From: JANMAT01 sp031359995
GTDB lineage: Bacteria > Actinomycetota > Acidimicrobiia > Acidimicrobiales > Ilumatobacteraceae
NCBI GenBank assembly: GCA_031359995.1
Contig: JANMAT010000108.1
Location: 1-64,000, forward strand
Length of the DNA: 64,000 nucleotides
Direction of reading: 5' to 3'
Each line of letters opens with the position of its first letter. Position 1 is the first letter of the stretch. Below the pieces are notes generated by a model. It did not search any database. It was not told where the DNA came from and saw only the letters and a list, made by a program, of their open reading frames with translations. A program made the position numbers and the translations under genes. Of this stretch, positions 15,593-25,876 are shown piece by piece.

Positions 15593-16734
15593 CCCACCTG
15601 CTCGTCACCAACGACTACCCACCCAAGATCGGGGGCATCCAGGTCTACCTGTGGGAGCTGTGGCGGCGACTGCCCCCCGACGAGGTCGTCGTGCTCACCT
15701 CGCCCCATGCCGGCGCCGCCGAGTGGGACGCCCAGCAGCCGTACCGCATCCGCCGGGTGCGCGAGCCGTGGCTGCTGCCGCATCCGGTCATGGTGCGGCG
15801 CATCGACGCGCTGGCCGCCGAGGTCGGCGCCGACCTCGTGGTGCTCGACCCGGCCGTGCCGCTCGGCATCGTCGGCCCCTCGCTCCAGCGCCCTTACGGC
15901 GTCGTGGTGCACGGGGCCGAGGTCACCGTGCCCGGTCGGCTGCCGGTCAGCGGCCAGGTCCTCGGCCGGGTGCTGCGCGGGGCCCAGCTGGTGGTCGCCG
16001 CCGGGCACTACCCGGCGGCCGAGGCCGAGCACGCCGCCGGCCGCCCCCTGCCCGTGGTGGAGGTGCCGCCGGGGGTCGACATCAGCCGTTTCCGTCCCCT
16101 CGACCCGGGCGAACGGGCCACCGCCCGCGCCCAGTTCGGCTTCGCCGAGGACGAGGTGGTGGTGCTGGGCCTGTCGCGCCTGGTGCCCCGCAAAGGTTTC
16201 GACAGGCTCATCGAGGCGGCCGCCATCGCCGGTCGCACCCGGCCGCAGCTGCGCGTGGCCATCTCCGGCTCCGGGCGCGACAAGCCCCGCCTCGAGCGGC
16301 TGGCCGTCGACCGGGGCGCCCCGGTGCGGTTCCTCGGCCGGGTGCCCGAGGAGGACAAGCCGCGCCTCTACGGCTGCGTCGACGTGTTCGGCATGCTCTG
16401 CCGCAACCGCTGGGCCGGCCTCGAGCAAGAGGGGTTCGGCATCGTGTTCGTCGAGGCCGCCGCCTGCGGGGTGGCCCAGCTGGCGGGGCAGAGCGGCGGC
16501 GCCGCCGAGGCGGTGGCCGACGGCGAGACCGGTGTGGTGGTCCGTCACCCCGACGACGTCGAGGCGGTGGCGGCCGCCCTGGCCCGTCTGGTGGACGATC
16601 CCGAGGAGCGCCGACGCATGGGCGTGGCCGCCCGGGAGCGCGCCGTGACCCACTTCGACTACGACGTCCTGGCGGCGCGGCTGGCCGGTGCGCTGGGCAT
16701 CGACCCGGCCCGGCTGCCAGGATCGGGGGCATGA
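15589..16734 (+). CDS. pimB: GT4 glycosyltransferase, PimB'-like phosphatidylinositol mannosyltransferase
   Basis: 381 aa GT-B fold enzyme. N-terminal LLVTNDYPPKIGGIQVYLWE binds the acceptor; VVLGLSRLVPRKGFDRLIEAA and EQEGFGIVFVEAAACG carry the nucleotide-sugar contacts and the E-x7-E motif. Best match is PimB', which adds the second mannose to phosphatidylinositol mannoside at the inner membrane face. The GTG at 15589 overlaps the queG stop by four bases, so the longer upstream frame is not needed. An SRPBCC gene follows two genes later, as in mycobacteria (Rv2188c and Rv2185c). Sugar and acceptor are inferred. Confidence 0.82.
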   Translation: MTHLLVTNDYPPKIGGIQVYLWELWRRLPPDEVVVLTSPHAGAAEWDAQQPYRIRRVREPWLLPHPVMVRRIDALAAEVGADLVVLDPAVPLGIVGPSLQRPYGVVVHGAEVTVPGRLPVSGQVLGRVLRGAQLVVAAGHYPAAEAEHAAGRPLPVVEVPPGVDISRFRPLDPGERATARAQFGFAEDEVVVLGLSRLVPRKGFDRLIEAAAIAGRTRPQLRVAISGSGRDKPRLERLAVDRGAPVRFLGRVPEEDKPRLYGCVDVFGMLCRNRWAGLEQEGFGIVFVEAAACGVAQLAGQSGGAAEAVADGETGVVVRHPDDVEAVAAALARLVDDPEERRRMGVAARERAVTHFDYDVLAARLAGALGIDPARLPGSGA

Positions 16735-17330
16735 GCCAGGTGCCCACCAGCCCGGCGCCGACGCGTCCCGTCGTCGCCGTGGCCCTCCCGGGGGCGCGCA
16801 TCCTCGCCGCCAACCGGTGGTTCACCGTCGCGTTCGTGGTCTGGTCGGTGGTGGCGGTGCTGGTCAAGGGGGCCAGGCCGGCCCTGGCCGGGCTCGACGT
16901 GGCCGCCCTGGTGGTGGGCAGCGTCGTCTACCTGGTGGCCTACGCCAACGCCGTCAGCCGCAGCCGCGACGACCTGATCGGCCTGGGCGGGCTGTTCTTC
17001 CTGGCCGACGGGGCGGGCCCAGACCCGATCCGCCGCCCGTTCTACGTGATGCTCGCCGTGCAGACGGTGGTCGGCATCACCGCAGCCGCCGTCCGCCCGT
17101 TCACCTCGGTCGCCTTCGGCGTGCTCGTCCCCATCGTCGGCCTCTCGGCGATGGCCCTGTGGAGTGCCCGGTACGGCACCTTCGAATCCCGTCACGACGA
17201 CGCCCCGAGCCCCTCCGGGGCCGCGGCCGACGACCCCGTCGCCGCTCGTGACGATGCCCCGACCGACCTCGACCCGGATCCGTCCACGCGCGCGACCACC
17301 GGATTGGAGCAGAATGAGCGCCATGGCTGA
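16731..17330 (+). CDS. Hypothetical membrane protein, four predicted helices
   Basis: 199 aa, ATG overlapping the glycosyltransferase stop (ATGA). Four hydrophobic segments lie at roughly 29-46, 53-76, 100-121 and 125-145, followed by an acidic, Asp/Pro/Ala-rich cytoplasmic tail. No domain recognised. The operon position between a PimB'-like enzyme and an SRPBCC protein suggests an envelope role. Confidence 0.8.
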   Translation: MSQVPTSPAPTRPVVAVALPGARILAANRWFTVAFVVWSVVAVLVKGARPALAGLDVAALVVGSVVYLVAYANAVSRSRDDLIGLGGLFFLADGAGPDPIRRPFYVMLAVQTVVGITAAAVRPFTSVAFGVLVPIVGLSAMALWSARYGTFESRHDDAPSPSGAAADDPVAARDDAPTDLDPDPSTRATTGLEQNERHG

Positions 17331-17754
17331 CGTCGCCCGCCAGACCATCACGATCAACGCCACCCCGGAGCACTGCTTCGAGGTCGTCATCGACTTCGAG
17401 CACTACCCCGAGTGGGCCAAGGACGTGAAGGAAGCAATCGTTCGTGCCCGTGATGATGCGGGACGCGCCACCGAGGTCGAGTTCCGCGCGTCCGCGCTCG
17501 GTCGCTCCACCCACTACACGCTCCACTACGACTACAGCGAGGTGCCGGCGCGCCTGAGCTGGAAGCTCGTGCGGGGCGACATCATGCGGGCGATCGACGG
17601 CGGGTACACCTTCACCACGGTCGCCACCGGCACCCAGGTCGAGTACGACCTGTCGATCGAGCTGGTGGTGCCGCTGCCGGGCTTCGTGAAGCGGCGGGCC
17701 GAGGTGCGCATCCTCAACACGGTCAAGGAGCTCAAGGCCCGAGCCGAGGCCTGA
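17323..17754 (+). CDS. SRPBCC (polyketide cyclase/START-like) family protein
   Basis: 143 aa with the family opening TITINATPEHCFEVVIDFEHYPEWAKDV and a closing long helix (RRAEVRILNTVKELKARAE). It forms a hydrophobic-ligand cavity; the ligand is unknown. Homologous to mycobacterial Rv2185c-type proteins, which also lie near pimB'. Start: ATG 17323, with ATG 17314 three codons upstream equally open; GGAG at 17306-17309 lies 4 bases before the latter and 13 before the former. The start overlaps the preceding gene slightly. Confidence 0.88.
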   Translation: MADVARQTITINATPEHCFEVVIDFEHYPEWAKDVKEAIVRARDDAGRATEVEFRASALGRSTHYTLHYDYSEVPARLSWKLVRGDIMRAIDGGYTFTTVATGTQVEYDLSIELVVPLPGFVKRRAEVRILNTVKELKARAEA

Positions 17755-17994
17755 GTGGACACCATCGACGCGGGCGCCGACCCGCTGTCACCTGAGCTGC
17801 TCGCGCTGCAACGGTCGCTCCTGGCGCTCATCGATGCCGCCCGCTGCACCCTCGACGCCGTCGAGGCGGTGGTGGCCGAGCCGCGCACCTTCGCCGCCGG
17901 TGCCACGGTGGTCCGGCAGGCCGCCGCGGTGGCCACACCGCTGCTCGTGTCGTTGGCGGGCACCCTGCTGACGCCGGCCGGATCGTCGTCGTGA
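17755..17994 (+). CDS. Small hypothetical protein between SRPBCC and glucokinase
   Basis: 79 aa, GTG directly after the SRPBCC stop and ending in a four-base overlap with the glucokinase start. The sequence is a helical Ala/Leu-rich protein with a weakly hydrophobic C-terminal segment (AAAVATPLLVSLAGTLL). Tight coupling on both sides and GC-rich third positions support a real gene. No family recognised. Confidence 0.65.
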   Translation: MDTIDAGADPLSPELLALQRSLLALIDAARCTLDAVEAVVAEPRTFAAGATVVRQAAAVATPLLVSLAGTLLTPAGSSS

Positions 17995-18944
17995 CGACCC
18001 CCACCGCCCACCTGGCGGCCGGGATCGACATCGGGGGTACGAAACTGCTCGGCATCGTGATCGACCACGCGGGGCACACCGTCACCGTCGAGCGGCGCAC
18101 CACGCCCTACGACAACGACGGGCTCGTCGAGGCCCTCGTCGAGCTGGGCGAGGCCATCCGGCCGTGGGACACCCTGGGCATCGGCGCGGCCGGTCTGGTC
18201 ACCCATGACGGGGCACTGCGGGCCGCCCCGAACCTGGGCGCCGTGCGCGAGCTGCCGCTGCGGGCCCGGCTCGAGGCGCGCCTCGGCCACGAGGTCGTCG
18301 TCGACAACGACGCCACCTGCCACACGGTCGCCGAGTGGCGGCTGGGGGCGGCGCGGGGCGCCGCCAACGCCGTGCTGGTCACGCTGGGCACCGGCATCGG
18401 TGGCGGCATCATCACCAACGGCCAGCTGGTGAAGGGCACCAACGGCTTCGCTGGCGAGCCTGGTCACATGGTCGTCGACCCCGACGGGCCCCTGTGCGTG
18501 TGCGGTCGCCGGGGCTGCTGGGAGCGCTTCGCCTCGGGTGCGGCGCTGGCCCGGTTCGCGGCCGAGCACCCCGACGGCGAATCGCTGTGCGCCGCCGCCG
18601 GCAAGCCGGCCGGGACGCGCCTGCGGGGCGAGGACGTGATGGTCGCGGCGCGGGCCCGCAACGCGGCGGCGCTCGACATCGTGGAGACGTTCTCGCGCTG
18701 GACCGCCATCGGGCTCGTGAACCTCACCAACCTGCTCGATCCCGAGGTCGTGGTGATCGGCGGCGGGCTCGCCGGCGCCGCCGATGTGATCACCGTGCCC
18801 GTGCAGCGTTGGTTCACCGAGCTGCTCTACTCACCCGACCAGCGGCCGCACCCGCGGCTCGTGATCGCCCAGCTCGGCGAGCAGTCCGGTGCCCTCGGCG
18901 CCGCCATGCTCGGCGCCGGCCGGGGTTGGGCCCACCCCGGCTGA
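17991..18944 (+). CDS. glk: ROK-family glucokinase
   Basis: Phosphorylates glucose with ATP. 317 aa. N-terminal phosphate loop AAGIDIGGTKLLGIVID, sugar-binding VVVDNDATCHTVAEW and GEPGHM, the zinc motif CVCGRRGCWE, and VVIGGGLAGAADVI are all characteristic of bacterial ROK kinases rather than ROK repressors (no helix-turn-helix at the N-terminus). GTG at 17991 overlaps the preceding small gene. Convergent with ppa. Confidence 0.92.
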   Translation: MTTPTAHLAAGIDIGGTKLLGIVIDHAGHTVTVERRTTPYDNDGLVEALVELGEAIRPWDTLGIGAAGLVTHDGALRAAPNLGAVRELPLRARLEARLGHEVVVDNDATCHTVAEWRLGAARGAANAVLVTLGTGIGGGIITNGQLVKGTNGFAGEPGHMVVDPDGPLCVCGRRGCWERFASGAALARFAAEHPDGESLCAAAGKPAGTRLRGEDVMVAARARNAAALDIVETFSRWTAIGLVNLTNLLDPEVVVIGGGLAGAADVITVPVQRWFTELLYSPDQRPHPRLVIAQLGEQSGALGAAMLGAGRGWAHPG

Positions 18945-18996
18945 GCGGTTCCGCCCGAACGACGCCCGGCACGACGTGACGAGCCCGCGCCGGCGG

Positions 18997-19512
18997 TCAG
19001 TGGCTGGTCATGCCGGCGTTGATGAAGTTGGCCTTCGAGGTCTCGATCTCGCGCAGGGCGCCCTTGCGGCCCTCGAAGCCGGCGGTGGACGACACCTTGC
19101 CGGGCTCGAGCGCCTTGTAGACGTCGAAGAAGTGCTTGATCTCCTCGAGGAGCTCCTCGGGCAGGTCCTTGAGATCCTCGACGCCCTTCCACCGGGGGTC
19201 GGCGGGCGGGACGCAGATGATCTTGGCGTCGGGGCCGGCCTCGTCCTGCATCCACAGCAGGCCCACGGGGCGCGCCTCCACCCAGACCCCGGGGTACACC
19301 GGATCCTCGAGCAGCACGAGGGCGTCGAGCGGATCGCCGTCGCCACCGAGGGTGTCGGGGATGAAGCCGTAGTCGGCCGGATACGTGGTGGCCGTGAACA
19401 GCCGCCGGTCCAGGAAGATCCGGTTCGTCTCGTGATCGATCTCGTACTTGTTGCGGCTACCACGGGGGATCTCGATCACCACGTGGATGCAGCCGTCGCG
19501 CGGCGCCTTCAT
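18997..19512 (-). CDS. ppa: Inorganic pyrophosphatase
   Basis: Family I soluble pyrophosphatase, 171 aa. Active-site blocks: VVIEIPRGSRNKYE, TYPADYGFIPDTLGGDGDPLD (metal-binding Asp triad in the last half) and DPRWKGVEDLKDLPEELLEEI. Start ATG 19512 is supported by TACGCT at 19521-19526, eight bases upstream. Divergent to the aminotransferase gene; the 151 bases between carry both promoters. Confidence 0.96.
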   Translation of the reverse strand: MKAPRDGCIHVVIEIPRGSRNKYEIDHETNRIFLDRRLFTATTYPADYGFIPDTLGGDGDPLDALVLLEDPVYPGVWVEARPVGLLWMQDEAGPDAKIICVPPADPRWKGVEDLKDLPEELLEEIKHFFDVYKALEPGKVSSTAGFEGRKGALREIETSKANFINAGMTSH

Positions 19513-19520
19513 AGGTGCCG

Positions 19521-19526
19521 AGCGTA
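19521..19526 (-). promoter_or_regulatory. -10 element of ppa (leaderless)
   Basis: Minus-strand TACGCT ends 8 bases before the ATG at 19512. Confidence 0.45.
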
Positions 19527-19650
19527 GGCGAGTCGCCGCCGTCGCGGCGCCGCAGGCGTGAATCCGTCGAGGTCGGCGCCCGTCGAAGCAGGCCCGGCGA
19601 GCCCCGTCGCGAGGGGGCGAATCGATCCCGGAATCCGCCCGTCCGTGCCG

Positions 19651-19656
19651 TAACGT
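19651..19656 (+). promoter_or_regulatory. -10 element of the aminotransferase gene (leaderless)
   Basis: TAACGT ends 7 bases before the ATG at 19664. Confidence 0.5.
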
Positions 19657-19663
19657 TGCACGG

Positions 19664-20866
19664 ATGGAGTTCCGGCGCATCACCAACCTGCCCCCGTACG
19701 TCTTCACGATCATCAACGGTCTGAAGGTCGAGGCACGGCGAGCAGGCGTGGACGTGATCGACCTCGGGTTCGGCAACCCCGACATCCCGTCGCCGGAGAT
19801 CGCCGTCGAGAAGCTGGCCGAGGCCGCCCGCATCGGTCGCAACCACCGGTACTCGCTGTCGCGGGGCCTGCCCAAGCTCCGCGAGGCCGTCGCCGCCCTG
19901 TACCAGCGCAACTGGGGCGTGACCCTCGACCCCGAGCTCGAGATCACCAACACGATCGGCTCGAAAGAGGGCTTCAGCCACCTGATGTGGGTGCTGCTCC
20001 AGAGCGGTGACGCCGCCATCGTGCCCAGCCCGAGCTACCCGATCCACATCTACGGACCCTTGTTCGCCGGCGCCGACCTGCGTCAGGTGCCCATGCGGTC
20101 GCTGTCGGACCCGCGCGTCCAGACCGACTTCGACGGCGACTTCTTCCACAACCTGGAGAACGCGTGGGAGGTCGGGTGGCCCAAGCCGCGCGTGCTCGTC
20201 ATCAGCTTCCCGCACAACCCCACCGGCGCCACCGTCGACCTGGCGTTCATGCAGCGCGTGGTCGACTTCTGCCGAGAGCGCGACATGGTCGTCGTGCACG
20301 ACTTCGCCTACGCCGACATGGGCTTCGACGGGTACCAGCCGCCGTCCATCCTGCAGGCCGAAGGGGCCAAGGAGTGCGCCGTCGAGCTGTACTCGATGAC
20401 GAAGAGCTTCTCCATGGCCGGTTGGCGCTGCGCGTACATGGTGGGCAACAGCGAGGTCGTGCAGGCGCTCGTGAAGCTGAAGAGCTACCTCGACTACGGC
20501 TCGTTCCAGCCCATCCAGATCGCCGCCACCGTGACGATGAACGAGGCGCCCGACTTCCCCAAGGAGGTCACCGCGATCTACCAGGGGCGGCGTGACGCCC
20601 TCATCGACGGCCTCGAGCGCATCGGCTGGAGCATCCCCAAGCCGAAGGGTTCCATGTTCGTGTGGGCACCCATCCCCGAGCCGTACGCCGACATGGACTC
20701 GGTGTCGTTCTCGTCGATGCTCGTGCGCGAGTGCGAGGTCGCCACGTCACCGGGCATCGGCTTCGGCCCCGGCGGCGAGGGCTACGTGCGCTTCGCCCTC
20801 ATCGAGAACGAGCAGCGCATCGCCCAGGGCATCCGGAACCTGCGCAAGGGCCTCGTCAAGCTGTAG
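19664..20866 (+). CDS. PLP-dependent class I/II aminotransferase (AlaC-like)
   Basis: 400 aa. Opens MEFRRITNLPPYVFTIING as AlaC-type alanine transaminases do; substrate-binding FGNPDIPSPE, PLP contacts SFPHNPTGATVD and HDFAYADMGFDG, and the Schiff-base lysine in YSMTKSFSMAGWR. LL-diaminopimelate aminotransferase is the closest alternative. Followed after 72 bases by an ACT-domain protein with its own -10 hexamer. Confidence 0.88.
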   Translation: MEFRRITNLPPYVFTIINGLKVEARRAGVDVIDLGFGNPDIPSPEIAVEKLAEAARIGRNHRYSLSRGLPKLREAVAALYQRNWGVTLDPELEITNTIGSKEGFSHLMWVLLQSGDAAIVPSPSYPIHIYGPLFAGADLRQVPMRSLSDPRVQTDFDGDFFHNLENAWEVGWPKPRVLVISFPHNPTGATVDLAFMQRVVDFCRERDMVVVHDFAYADMGFDGYQPPSILQAEGAKECAVELYSMTKSFSMAGWRCAYMVGNSEVVQALVKLKSYLDYGSFQPIQIAATVTMNEAPDFPKEVTAIYQGRRDALIDGLERIGWSIPKPKGSMFVWAPIPEPYADMDSVSFSSMLVRECEVATSPGIGFGPGGEGYVRFALIENEQRIAQGIRNLRKGLVKL

Positions 20867-20925
20867 CCCGGGCGCAGTTCATGGGCCCGTCACGAAGCAG
20901 TAACCACCATCCGTCGCCCCGTCGA

Positions 20926-20931
20926 TAGGTT
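20926..20931 (+). promoter_or_regulatory. -10 element of the ACT-domain gene (leaderless)
   Basis: TAGGTT ends 7 bases before the ATG at 20939. Confidence 0.45.
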
Positions 20932-21555
20932 GAGCGCCATGGACCGCTACGTCGTTCGCGTCTGGTTGCCCGACCGCCCGGGTGCGCTCGGGCAGGTCGC
21001 CAGCCGCATCGGTGCCGTTCGGGGCGACGTGGTGGGCATCGAGATCCTCGAGCGGGGCGCCGGGCGCGCCATCGACGAGCTCGTCGTCGAGTTGCCCGAG
21101 GGCACCGAGACGGACCTGCTCGTGGCCGAGATCAGCGAGGTCGACGGGGTCGACGTGGAGGACGTGCGCCCGCTCGCAGGCGACCGCCACGCCGACGACC
21201 TCGACGCCCTCGACACGATGGCCCACCTGGCCGAGCAGTGGCACACGGGCGGCGATCACCTGCTGTGCGACGAGGTGACCGACCTGCTCGAAGCCGACTG
21301 GGCCGTGGTGGCCCTGCGCGAGCCGCCCACCGTGCTCGCCGTGCGGGGTGCCGCGCCGCCCCTGCCGTGGCTGCTGGCCTTCAGCGAGGGCGCCCAGCAC
21401 CTGGCCGCCGACGTGCATGCCGGCCCGCAGGACGTGGCGTTGGCCGCTCTGCCCGCCAGCGGGCGGTTGGTGGCGGTGGGTCGCAAGTCCCGGCCCCTGC
21501 GCTGGCGCGAGCGCACCACGCTGGCCCTGATCGCCCGCCTGGCCGATGCCCTCGA

Positions 21556-23034
<1,479 letters not shown>

Positions 23035-23042
23035 GGCCGGGC

Positions 23043-23048
23043 AACGTA
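23043..23048 (-). promoter_or_regulatory. -10 element of glpK (leaderless)
   Basis: Minus-strand TACGTT ends 8 bases before the ATG at 23034. Confidence 0.45.
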
Positions 23049-23071
23049 GTCGGCCGCCCGGGCCGGTTCCG

Positions 23072-23473
23072 TCAGCGGCGCTTGGCCCCCGGCTTCGGGT
23101 GGCGACCCACGCCCGACGCGGTGCGACGCGTGGGCGGTGGCTTCGGCCGGCCCGTCGGCGAGGCGGCCACGGGCTGGACTCTGCCCCTGGACTTGCGGCC
23201 GCTGCGGACCGGGTCACCGGAGGCGGCCCGTGCCTCGGCCCGCACCCGCGCCTCTTCGCGCATCTGGGTCATCGTCTTGGGCGCGTAGCCGAACTTCGAC
23301 AGCAGCCAGGACATCCCGAAGAACAGGACGCCGCCGAGCAGCAGGCCGCCGATGAGCCCACCACCGTTCTGACGGTTGGTGATGCTCACGACGATGACCA
23401 TGCCGATGAGGAGGAGGCCGTAGCGGCGGAAGAGCAACTTCCACGGGACGGGACGAGAAGCATCGAAGCCCAC
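23072..23473 (-). CDS. Small membrane protein with basic tail
   Basis: 133 aa from GTG 23473. Two hydrophobic helices at about 17-33 and 40-58 (LLLIGMVIVVSI and GGGLIGGLLLGGVLFFG), then a strongly basic, Pro-rich cytoplasmic tail ending KPGAKRR. No domain recognised. Divergent from pfk with 36 bases between, and 37 bases upstream of glpK on the same strand. Confidence 0.7.
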   Translation of the reverse strand: MGFDASRPVPWKLLFRRYGLLLIGMVIVVSITNRQNGGGLIGGLLLGGVLFFGMSWLLSKFGYAPKTMTQMREEARVRAEARAASGDPVRSGRKSRGRVQPVAASPTGRPKPPPTRRTASGVGRHPKPGAKRR

Positions 23474-23495
23474 GCACAGGGTCTAGCAGGTCTAG

Positions 23496-23501
23496 TACCG
23501 T
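23496..23501 (+). promoter_or_regulatory. -10 element of pfk (leaderless)
   Basis: TACCGT ends 8 bases before the GTG at 23510. Confidence 0.45.
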
Positions 23502-23509
23502 CGTCTCAC

Positions 23510-24544
23510 GTGCGTGTCGGCATCCTGACCGGTGGCGGTGACTGTCCAGGCCTGAACGCGGTCATCCGCGCCATCGTCCGCAAGGGCGAGGTCCACTACG
23601 GCGACGAGCTCGTCGGCTTCCTCGACGCATGGGACGGCGTGCTCGGTCGGCGCACCATCGACCTCGATGTGCGCAGCCTGCGGGGCATGTTGCCCCGGGG
23701 CGGCACGTTCCTGGGCACGAAGCGGGGGAGCCCGTTCGACCATCCCGGTGGTCCCGAGCAGGTGAACGCCGCGTTCGACGAGCTCGGGCTCGACGGTGCC
23801 ATCGTCATCGGTGGCAACGGCTCGCTCACCGTGGCGTGCAAGCTCCACCGCGAGTTCGGCGTGCCGCTCGTGGGGGTGCCCAAGACGATCGACAACGACA
23901 TCGAGGGCACCCAGGTCACCTTCGGCTTCCACACCGCCGTCCAGATCGCCACCGACGCGATCGACCGGCTGCACACCACGGCCGAGAGCCATGACCGAGT
24001 CATGGTCGTCGAGGTCATGGGCCGCGACGCCGGCTGGATCGCCACGTACGCCGGCATCGCCGGGGGCGCCACCGTGATCCTGGTTCCCGAGGAACCCTTC
24101 GACCTCGACAAGGTGTGCTCGATCCTGAAGCGTCGCCACGAGCGCGGTCGCTACGCGTCGATCGTCGTCGTGGCCGAGGGCGCCACGCCGGTCGAGGGTT
24201 CCATGGTCCTGCCCGCCGCCGAGATCGACCGCTTCGGCCACAAGCGCCTCGGCGGCATCGCGGCCCGCCTGGCCCCCGAGATCGAGGGGCGCACCGGCTT
24301 CGAGACCCGCGTCGTGGCCCTGGGGCACGTGCAGCGCGGCGGTACCCCTTCGGCCTACGACCGCGTGCTGGCCACGCGCTACGGCCTGGCCGCCATCGAT
24401 GCCGTGCACGATCAGGCGTGGGGCGACATGGTGGTGTTCCGCGAGCAGCGCATCGAGCGGGCGCCGCTCGATGTCGCCGTGGGCCGCACCCGGCACCTCG
24501 ACATGGCGATGTACCAGGACGTCGCCGCGGTCTTCTTCGGATGA
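23510..24544 (+). CDS. pfkA: 6-phosphofructokinase with mixed active-site signature
   Basis: Commits fructose-6-phosphate to glycolysis. 344 aa. Phosphate loop LTGGGDCPGLNAVIRAIV, catalytic KTIDND (Asp128), MGRDAGWIATYAG and GHVQRGGTPSAYDR are clear. At the position that coordinates magnesium (Asp103 in E. coli) it has Asn103, followed by Gly104 as in ATP enzymes; at the position of E. coli Gly124 it has Lys125, as in pyrophosphate-dependent enzymes. The phosphoryl donor is therefore open. GTG 23510 rather than longer in-frame starts, which would run across the divergent promoter region. ATG of the next gene overlaps its stop. Confidence 0.9.
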   Translation: MRVGILTGGGDCPGLNAVIRAIVRKGEVHYGDELVGFLDAWDGVLGRRTIDLDVRSLRGMLPRGGTFLGTKRGSPFDHPGGPEQVNAAFDELGLDGAIVIGGNGSLTVACKLHREFGVPLVGVPKTIDNDIEGTQVTFGFHTAVQIATDAIDRLHTTAESHDRVMVVEVMGRDAGWIATYAGIAGGATVILVPEEPFDLDKVCSILKRRHERGRYASIVVVAEGATPVEGSMVLPAAEIDRFGHKRLGGIAARLAPEIEGRTGFETRVVALGHVQRGGTPSAYDRVLATRYGLAAIDAVHDQAWGDMVVFREQRIERAPLDVAVGRTRHLDMAMYQDVAAVFFG

Positions 24545-25164
24545 GCACCGCCGCCGTGCGCCTGCTGCTGGTGCGGGGCAGCCTCCAGGCGAGCTCGATG
24601 AACCAGGCCGTGCTCGACGTGGCCCACGGCGTGGCCGCCAGCGCCCGGCCGTCGGTGGCGATCGACGAGTTCGCCGACCTCGCCGCCATCGACGCGTTCA
24701 ACCCCGACCACGACGACCCCGCGCCGGCCGCCGTGACCGCCTGGCGCGATCGCCTGGCCGTTGCCGACCTGGTGCTCGTCGCCGCGCCCGAGTATGCCGG
24801 CTCGTTGCCCGGGGCCCTCAAGAACGCCCTCGACTGGATCGTCGGTTCCGGCGAGCTCTACCGCAAACCGGTCGCCCTGCTCAGCGCGGGCACGAGCGGC
24901 GGGGTGCACTCGCGCCGGGCCCTCGTGCAGACGCTCACGTGGCAGGGAGCCCACGTGGTGGCCTCGCACGGGGTGGCCGCACCCCGCACGAAGGTGGACG
25001 GCAACGGGACGATCACCGACCCGGCGACCCGCCGCGACATCGGGGACCTCGTGCACACCCTGCTCGACGTGCCGAGGCTCGATGCGAGCGGGCGCCTGGC
25101 CCTGGTGCGGGCCGTGGTCGACGAGGCCGGGGTCGACCCGGTCCACATCGCCCCCATGCCGTGA
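24541..25164 (+). CDS. NADPH-dependent FMN reductase family protein
   Basis: 207 aa flavodoxin-like fold. RLLLVRGSLQASSMNQAVLD is the phosphate-binding loop of FMN and LVAAPEYAGSLPGALKNALDW is the family signature around the isoalloxazine ring; ALLSAGTSGGVHSRRALVQ completes the core. Translationally coupled to pfk (ATGA overlap), although no functional link is obvious. Physiological acceptor (quinone, chromate-like or azo compounds in relatives) cannot be inferred. Confidence 0.88.
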   Translation: MSTAAVRLLLVRGSLQASSMNQAVLDVAHGVAASARPSVAIDEFADLAAIDAFNPDHDDPAPAAVTAWRDRLAVADLVLVAAPEYAGSLPGALKNALDWIVGSGELYRKPVALLSAGTSGGVHSRRALVQTLTWQGAHVVASHGVAAPRTKVDGNGTITDPATRRDIGDLVHTLLDVPRLDASGRLALVRAVVDEAGVDPVHIAPMP

Positions 25165-25189
25165 GCCGGTGCCCGGCCGACCGGTCGCG

Positions 25190-25876
25190 TCAGGCGGGCG
25201 TGGCCGGCATCGTGGTGGCCGGGCCGGCCCCGGTGGTGCTGGTGGGTGCCTGCGTGGTCGGCGCGATCGGTGACGGCACGGGCGGCAGGTCGGGTTGGCT
25301 CACCGGGTACAGGGTCGGATAGGCGAGCGGTGTCAGCTCGCCGGTGCGTTCGACGCGGTCGTCGCCGGGCCACGACTTCGGTGCCCCGTCCACGAGCAGG
25401 CGCACCCGTTCCACGCCTGCCACCGACGTGGCCGTGTACACGATCTGGGCCACCGCGGCGTACAGGTTGTTCTGGGCCCGGTTGATGGTCTGATCGACGT
25501 TCACCTCGACCGTGCCGTCGCGCATGGGGCTCACGCCCAGCAGGCGGGTACCGACCGGGATCTGCGACGACAGACGTTGCGTCTTCTCGGCGTCGGAGAC
25601 GCCCTTGAACAGCTCGCTGAGCACGTTGGCCACGTTCTCCGGCACCGACCGGTTCACCGCCTGCAGGCGCAGGCTCTCGGTGGCCCCGGACGACGTGTAG
25701 AAGTAGATGCGCTGCCCGCCGGGCGTGGACGCGGCATCCGCCGCCGCGGTGTTGACCAGGGGACCGATGTCGGCGTCGGACAGCACCTGCGGCGACCGGT
25801 CGCGGGGGATCCCGCACGCCGACAGGACGAGCGCGGCCAGCACGGCGACCCGCAGTGGGCGGGTCCTGGGGCTCAC
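25190..25876 (-). CDS. GerMN-domain lipoprotein (short LpqB-like)
   Basis: 228 aa. Signal peptide with lipobox LSAC at about 18-21, then a GerMN domain (VPENVANVLSELFKGVSD, RDGTVEVNVDQTINR) and a Thr/Pro-rich tail. In most actinobacteria the third gene of this operon encodes LpqB, about 580 aa with GerMN plus a beta-propeller that contacts MtrB; here the propeller is absent. GTG start overlaps the mtrB stop, so it is translationally coupled. Probably an extracytoplasmic modulator of MtrB. Confidence 0.85.
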   Translation of the reverse strand: MSPRTRPLRVAVLAALVLSACGIPRDRSPQVLSDADIGPLVNTAAADAASTPGGQRIYFYTSSGATESLRLQAVNRSVPENVANVLSELFKGVSDAEKTQRLSSQIPVGTRLLGVSPMRDGTVEVNVDQTINRAQNNLYAAVAQIVYTATSVAGVERVRLLVDGAPKSWPGDDRVERTGELTPLAYPTLYPVSQPDLPPVPSPIAPTTQAPTSTTGAGPATTMPATPA

